Made by a program: the position numbers and the translations under genes
The notes under the pieces: model-generated
What the model was told of the DNA's origin: nothing
Databases searched by the model: none
What the model saw: the letters and a program-made list of their open reading frames with translations, nothing else
Part shown: positions 62,562 through 64,000 of the stretch, piece by piece
Numbering within the stretch: the first letter of the stretch is position 1
Layout of the letters: each line of letters starts with the position of its first letter
DNA from: Thiosulfatimonas sediminis
Lineage (GTDB): Bacteria > Pseudomonadota > Gammaproteobacteria > Thiomicrospirales > Thiomicrospiraceae
NCBI RefSeq assembly: GCF_011398355.1
Contig: NZ_AP021889.1
Coordinates: forward strand, 744,001 to 808,000
DNA length: 64,000 nt
Direction of reading: 5' to 3'

Positions 62562-63371
62562 ATGCAGTCATTACAAATGAAGGCCGAACAGCTCGTCGAG
62601 GCGAGTTGGTTTGGTAAGTTTATTATCTATGTCATTTTATTTAACGCGCTGATTTTGGGGTTACAAACGTCTAAAAGCATCGACAGTGAAACCATCGCGT
62701 TATTGGATTGGTTTGATCGAATTTGTTTAAGTATTTTCGTGATTGAAATCGGTCTGAAATTGGTCGCTTATCGCGGCCAGTTCTTCAAAAACGGTTGGAA
62801 TAACTTCGATTTTCTAATTGTTGCCGTTTCGCTGATTCCTGCCAGTGGTGATTTGGCGGTTCTGCGTGCGTTACGTATTTTGCGACTGCTGCGTTTGGTC
62901 AATGCGGTACCGAGCATGCGCCGTGTGGTCAGTGGGATGTTGCACTCGATTCCGGGAGTGTTCTCGGTCGGTGGCTTATTGGCGATTTTGTTCTATATTG
63001 GCGCGGTAATGAGTACTTCGCTGTTTGGCGATAAATTCCCCGAATGGTTTGGCGACATTGCGAAGAGTATGTACACCTTGTTCCAGATTATGACCTTTGA
63101 GTCTTGGTCGATGGGCATTGTTCGTCCGGTGATGGAGGTTTATCCGTATTCTTGGCTGTTCTTTATTCCGTTTATTGTGCTGACCTCTTTTACGGTATTG
63201 AACTTATTTATCGGGATTATTATTGATGCGATGAACGAAGCCAAAGAAGAAGAGACGCACGCGCAAGCGCATGAGCAGAGCAATTACGAAAACATAAATC
63301 AAATGCGTACACAGATGGAACAGTTGCAAGCCAAATTGGATAAGATTTTGGAAAATCAAAACCGCTCTTAA
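62562..63371 (+). CDS. Bacterial voltage-gated sodium channel (NaChBac/NavMs type)
   Basis: The 269-residue single-domain channel forms homotetramers. S1-S4 form the voltage sensor, with S4 arginines R102, R105, R108 and R111 at every third residue (LRALRILRLLRL). The pore has the selectivity filter TFESWSM (178-184); E180 matches the glutamate ring of sodium-selective channels. S6 reads NLFIGIIIDAMNEA. A C-terminal neck and coiled coil follow (about 220-266, INQMRTQMEQLQAKLDKIL). ATG 62562 aligns with NavMs; a longer open frame upstream would run through the hairpin. Confidence 0.92.
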   Translation: MQSLQMKAEQLVEASWFGKFIIYVILFNALILGLQTSKSIDSETIALLDWFDRICLSIFVIEIGLKLVAYRGQFFKNGWNNFDFLIVAVSLIPASGDLAVLRALRILRLLRLVNAVPSMRRVVSGMLHSIPGVFSVGGLLAILFYIGAVMSTSLFGDKFPEWFGDIAKSMYTLFQIMTFESWSMGIVRPVMEVYPYSWLFFIPFIVLTSFTVLNLFIGIIIDAMNEAKEEETHAQAHEQSNYENINQMRTQMEQLQAKLDKILENQNRS

Positions 63372-63403
63372 CGCGATTGATCTTGCGCGCTTAAGTCACA
63401 TAA

Positions 63404-63429
63404 AAAAGCCGAGAATTTTCTCGGCTTTT
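63404..63429. terminator. Bidirectional terminator between the sodium channel and DsrE-like genes
   Basis: AAAAGCCGAGA (63404-63414) pairs with TCTCGGCTTTT (63419-63429) around a 4-nt loop, with A/T runs on both sides. Confidence 0.88.
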
Positions 63430-63450
63430 GACGTTTTGGGCGGCAATTTA

Positions 63451-63972
63451 CTACCACACCAATAGTTTGTAGCCTTCTTCTTGCAGTTCCATCAAAGCGG
63501 CCGCGCCAACTTCGGAGTATTCGGCAAATTCGCGCATATCGGAATGCTCCCAGTGAATGGTGTTCATGGTGTTGCCGCAGGCAATCCAGCGCACCTTGTA
63601 ATCTTTAGCAAAACCTTTCACTCGGTCGTAAATCAGTTGATCGACCTCGCGTTTGGGTTCTTTTGCCAGCACATGCAGCCCCGGACCTATAGCAACCACG
63701 GCGATTTCGACATTGTCGCCGTACTTTTTAATCATCGCCTGAATCGAGTTTAAGATGCCGGTTTGATATTCCGCATCGTGTTTGTTCCACATATACACCG
63801 CTTTATGCTCGGCCGGATCGCCCGGAAAACGTTCGCTGACCGGGTCTTGCAGTTCTGGAACAGGTTTAAGTTTGAATGCCCCAGAGGCAGTTTCCGCCGC
63901 GAAGATTTGACCGCTTTGTAAAGTGAAACTTGCGGCAAGCAGCGTAGCGAGTAATGGGGTGAGTAAGCGCAT
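63451..63972 (-). CDS. Secreted DsrE/DsrF-like family protein
   Basis: The 173-residue protein has a signal peptide ending FAA (25). Its mature domain has the DsrE-like alpha/beta pattern: YMWNKHDAEYQTGILNSI, NVEIAVVAIGPGLHVLA, and VRWIACGNTMN with a single conserved cysteine in the position used by this superfamily. Related periplasmic proteins occur in sulfur-metabolising bacteria. Unlike cytoplasmic DsrEFH there are no partner genes here. Sulfur binding is inferred only from family. Confidence 0.8.
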   Translation of the reverse strand: MRLLTPLLATLLAASFTLQSGQIFAAETASGAFKLKPVPELQDPVSERFPGDPAEHKAVYMWNKHDAEYQTGILNSIQAMIKKYGDNVEIAVVAIGPGLHVLAKEPKREVDQLIYDRVKGFAKDYKVRWIACGNTMNTIHWEHSDMREFAEYSEVGAAALMELQEEGYKLLVW

Positions 63973-64000
63973 AGTTGACTCCGATAGGTTAGTTTTGTCT

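Overview
The window reads as a chromosomal segment of a free-living, respiring gammaproteobacterium. Gene order is conserved for the class: murA-hisG-hisD, the yfjD/ypjD/ffh/rpsP-rimM-trmD-rplS block, and pst-pho. A complete bc1 complex (petABC), a RegB/RegA-type redox two-component system, a secreted DsrE-like protein, copper-handling proteins and a prokaryotic sodium channel point to a marine or saline chemolithotroph. A Thiomicrospira/Thiomicrorhabdus/Hydrogenovibrio-type organism is my best guess, by inference only. Base composition looks even and moderate. I see no transposase, integrase cassette, prophage, CRISPR array, rRNA or tRNA.

Layout. 0-8.8 kb: end of murA, short-form hisG, hisD, a Nif3-like protein, petABC, a membrane-anchored glutamate-synthase-like flavoprotein and radA. 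8.9-13.8 kb: two FadL-type outer-membrane channels flanking a VolA-type surface lipase lipoprotein. 13.8-21.7 kb: housekeeping genes (inositol-phosphatase-like, CNNM/CorC-like, YpjD, SRP GTPase, the S16/RimM/TrmD/L19 operon, XerD). 21.7-25.7 kb: a ModA-like lipoprotein and a hybrid histidine kinase sit as a tight two-gene unit between xerD and dsbC. 25.9-30.6 kb: an operon of four related pilin-like proteins sharing a Pro-Cys-Pro/Asp-rich motif. Two carry long extensions, one of them with RTX-like acidic glycine repeats. This is the most unusual locus in the window.

31.3-36.8 kb: an SH3-domain protein, valS, an orphan flagellin, an unknown protein and a FliL-like protein. 37-44.3 kb is a nitrogen-assimilation block: glnK-amtB, glnE and glnA. 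Both glnK and glnA have a sigma-54-like promoter and paired GGTGCA motifs about 110-140 bp further upstream, as expected for NtrC control. 44.3-51.9 kb: pstC-pstA-pstB-phoU-phoB-phoR behind a Pho box. pstS lies apart at 61 kb behind a very clear three-unit Pho box, next to a PiT phosphate transporter.

52-54 kb: RegB-RegA, divergent from a diheme-peroxidase lipoprotein whose upstream region holds a near-ideal RegA palindrome. 54.2-58.6 kb looks like a copper locus: diheme peroxidase, an OprC/NosA-like TonB receptor with CxxxM and HxM residues, and a convergent PCuAC protein with a Spy-like C-terminal domain. 58.8 kb has a small secreted-peptide gene that looks frameshifted. 62-64 kb: a 2Fe-2S ferredoxin, a NavMs-like sodium channel behind a long hairpin, and a secreted DsrE-family protein. 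Clear hairpin terminators separate most units and are listed.
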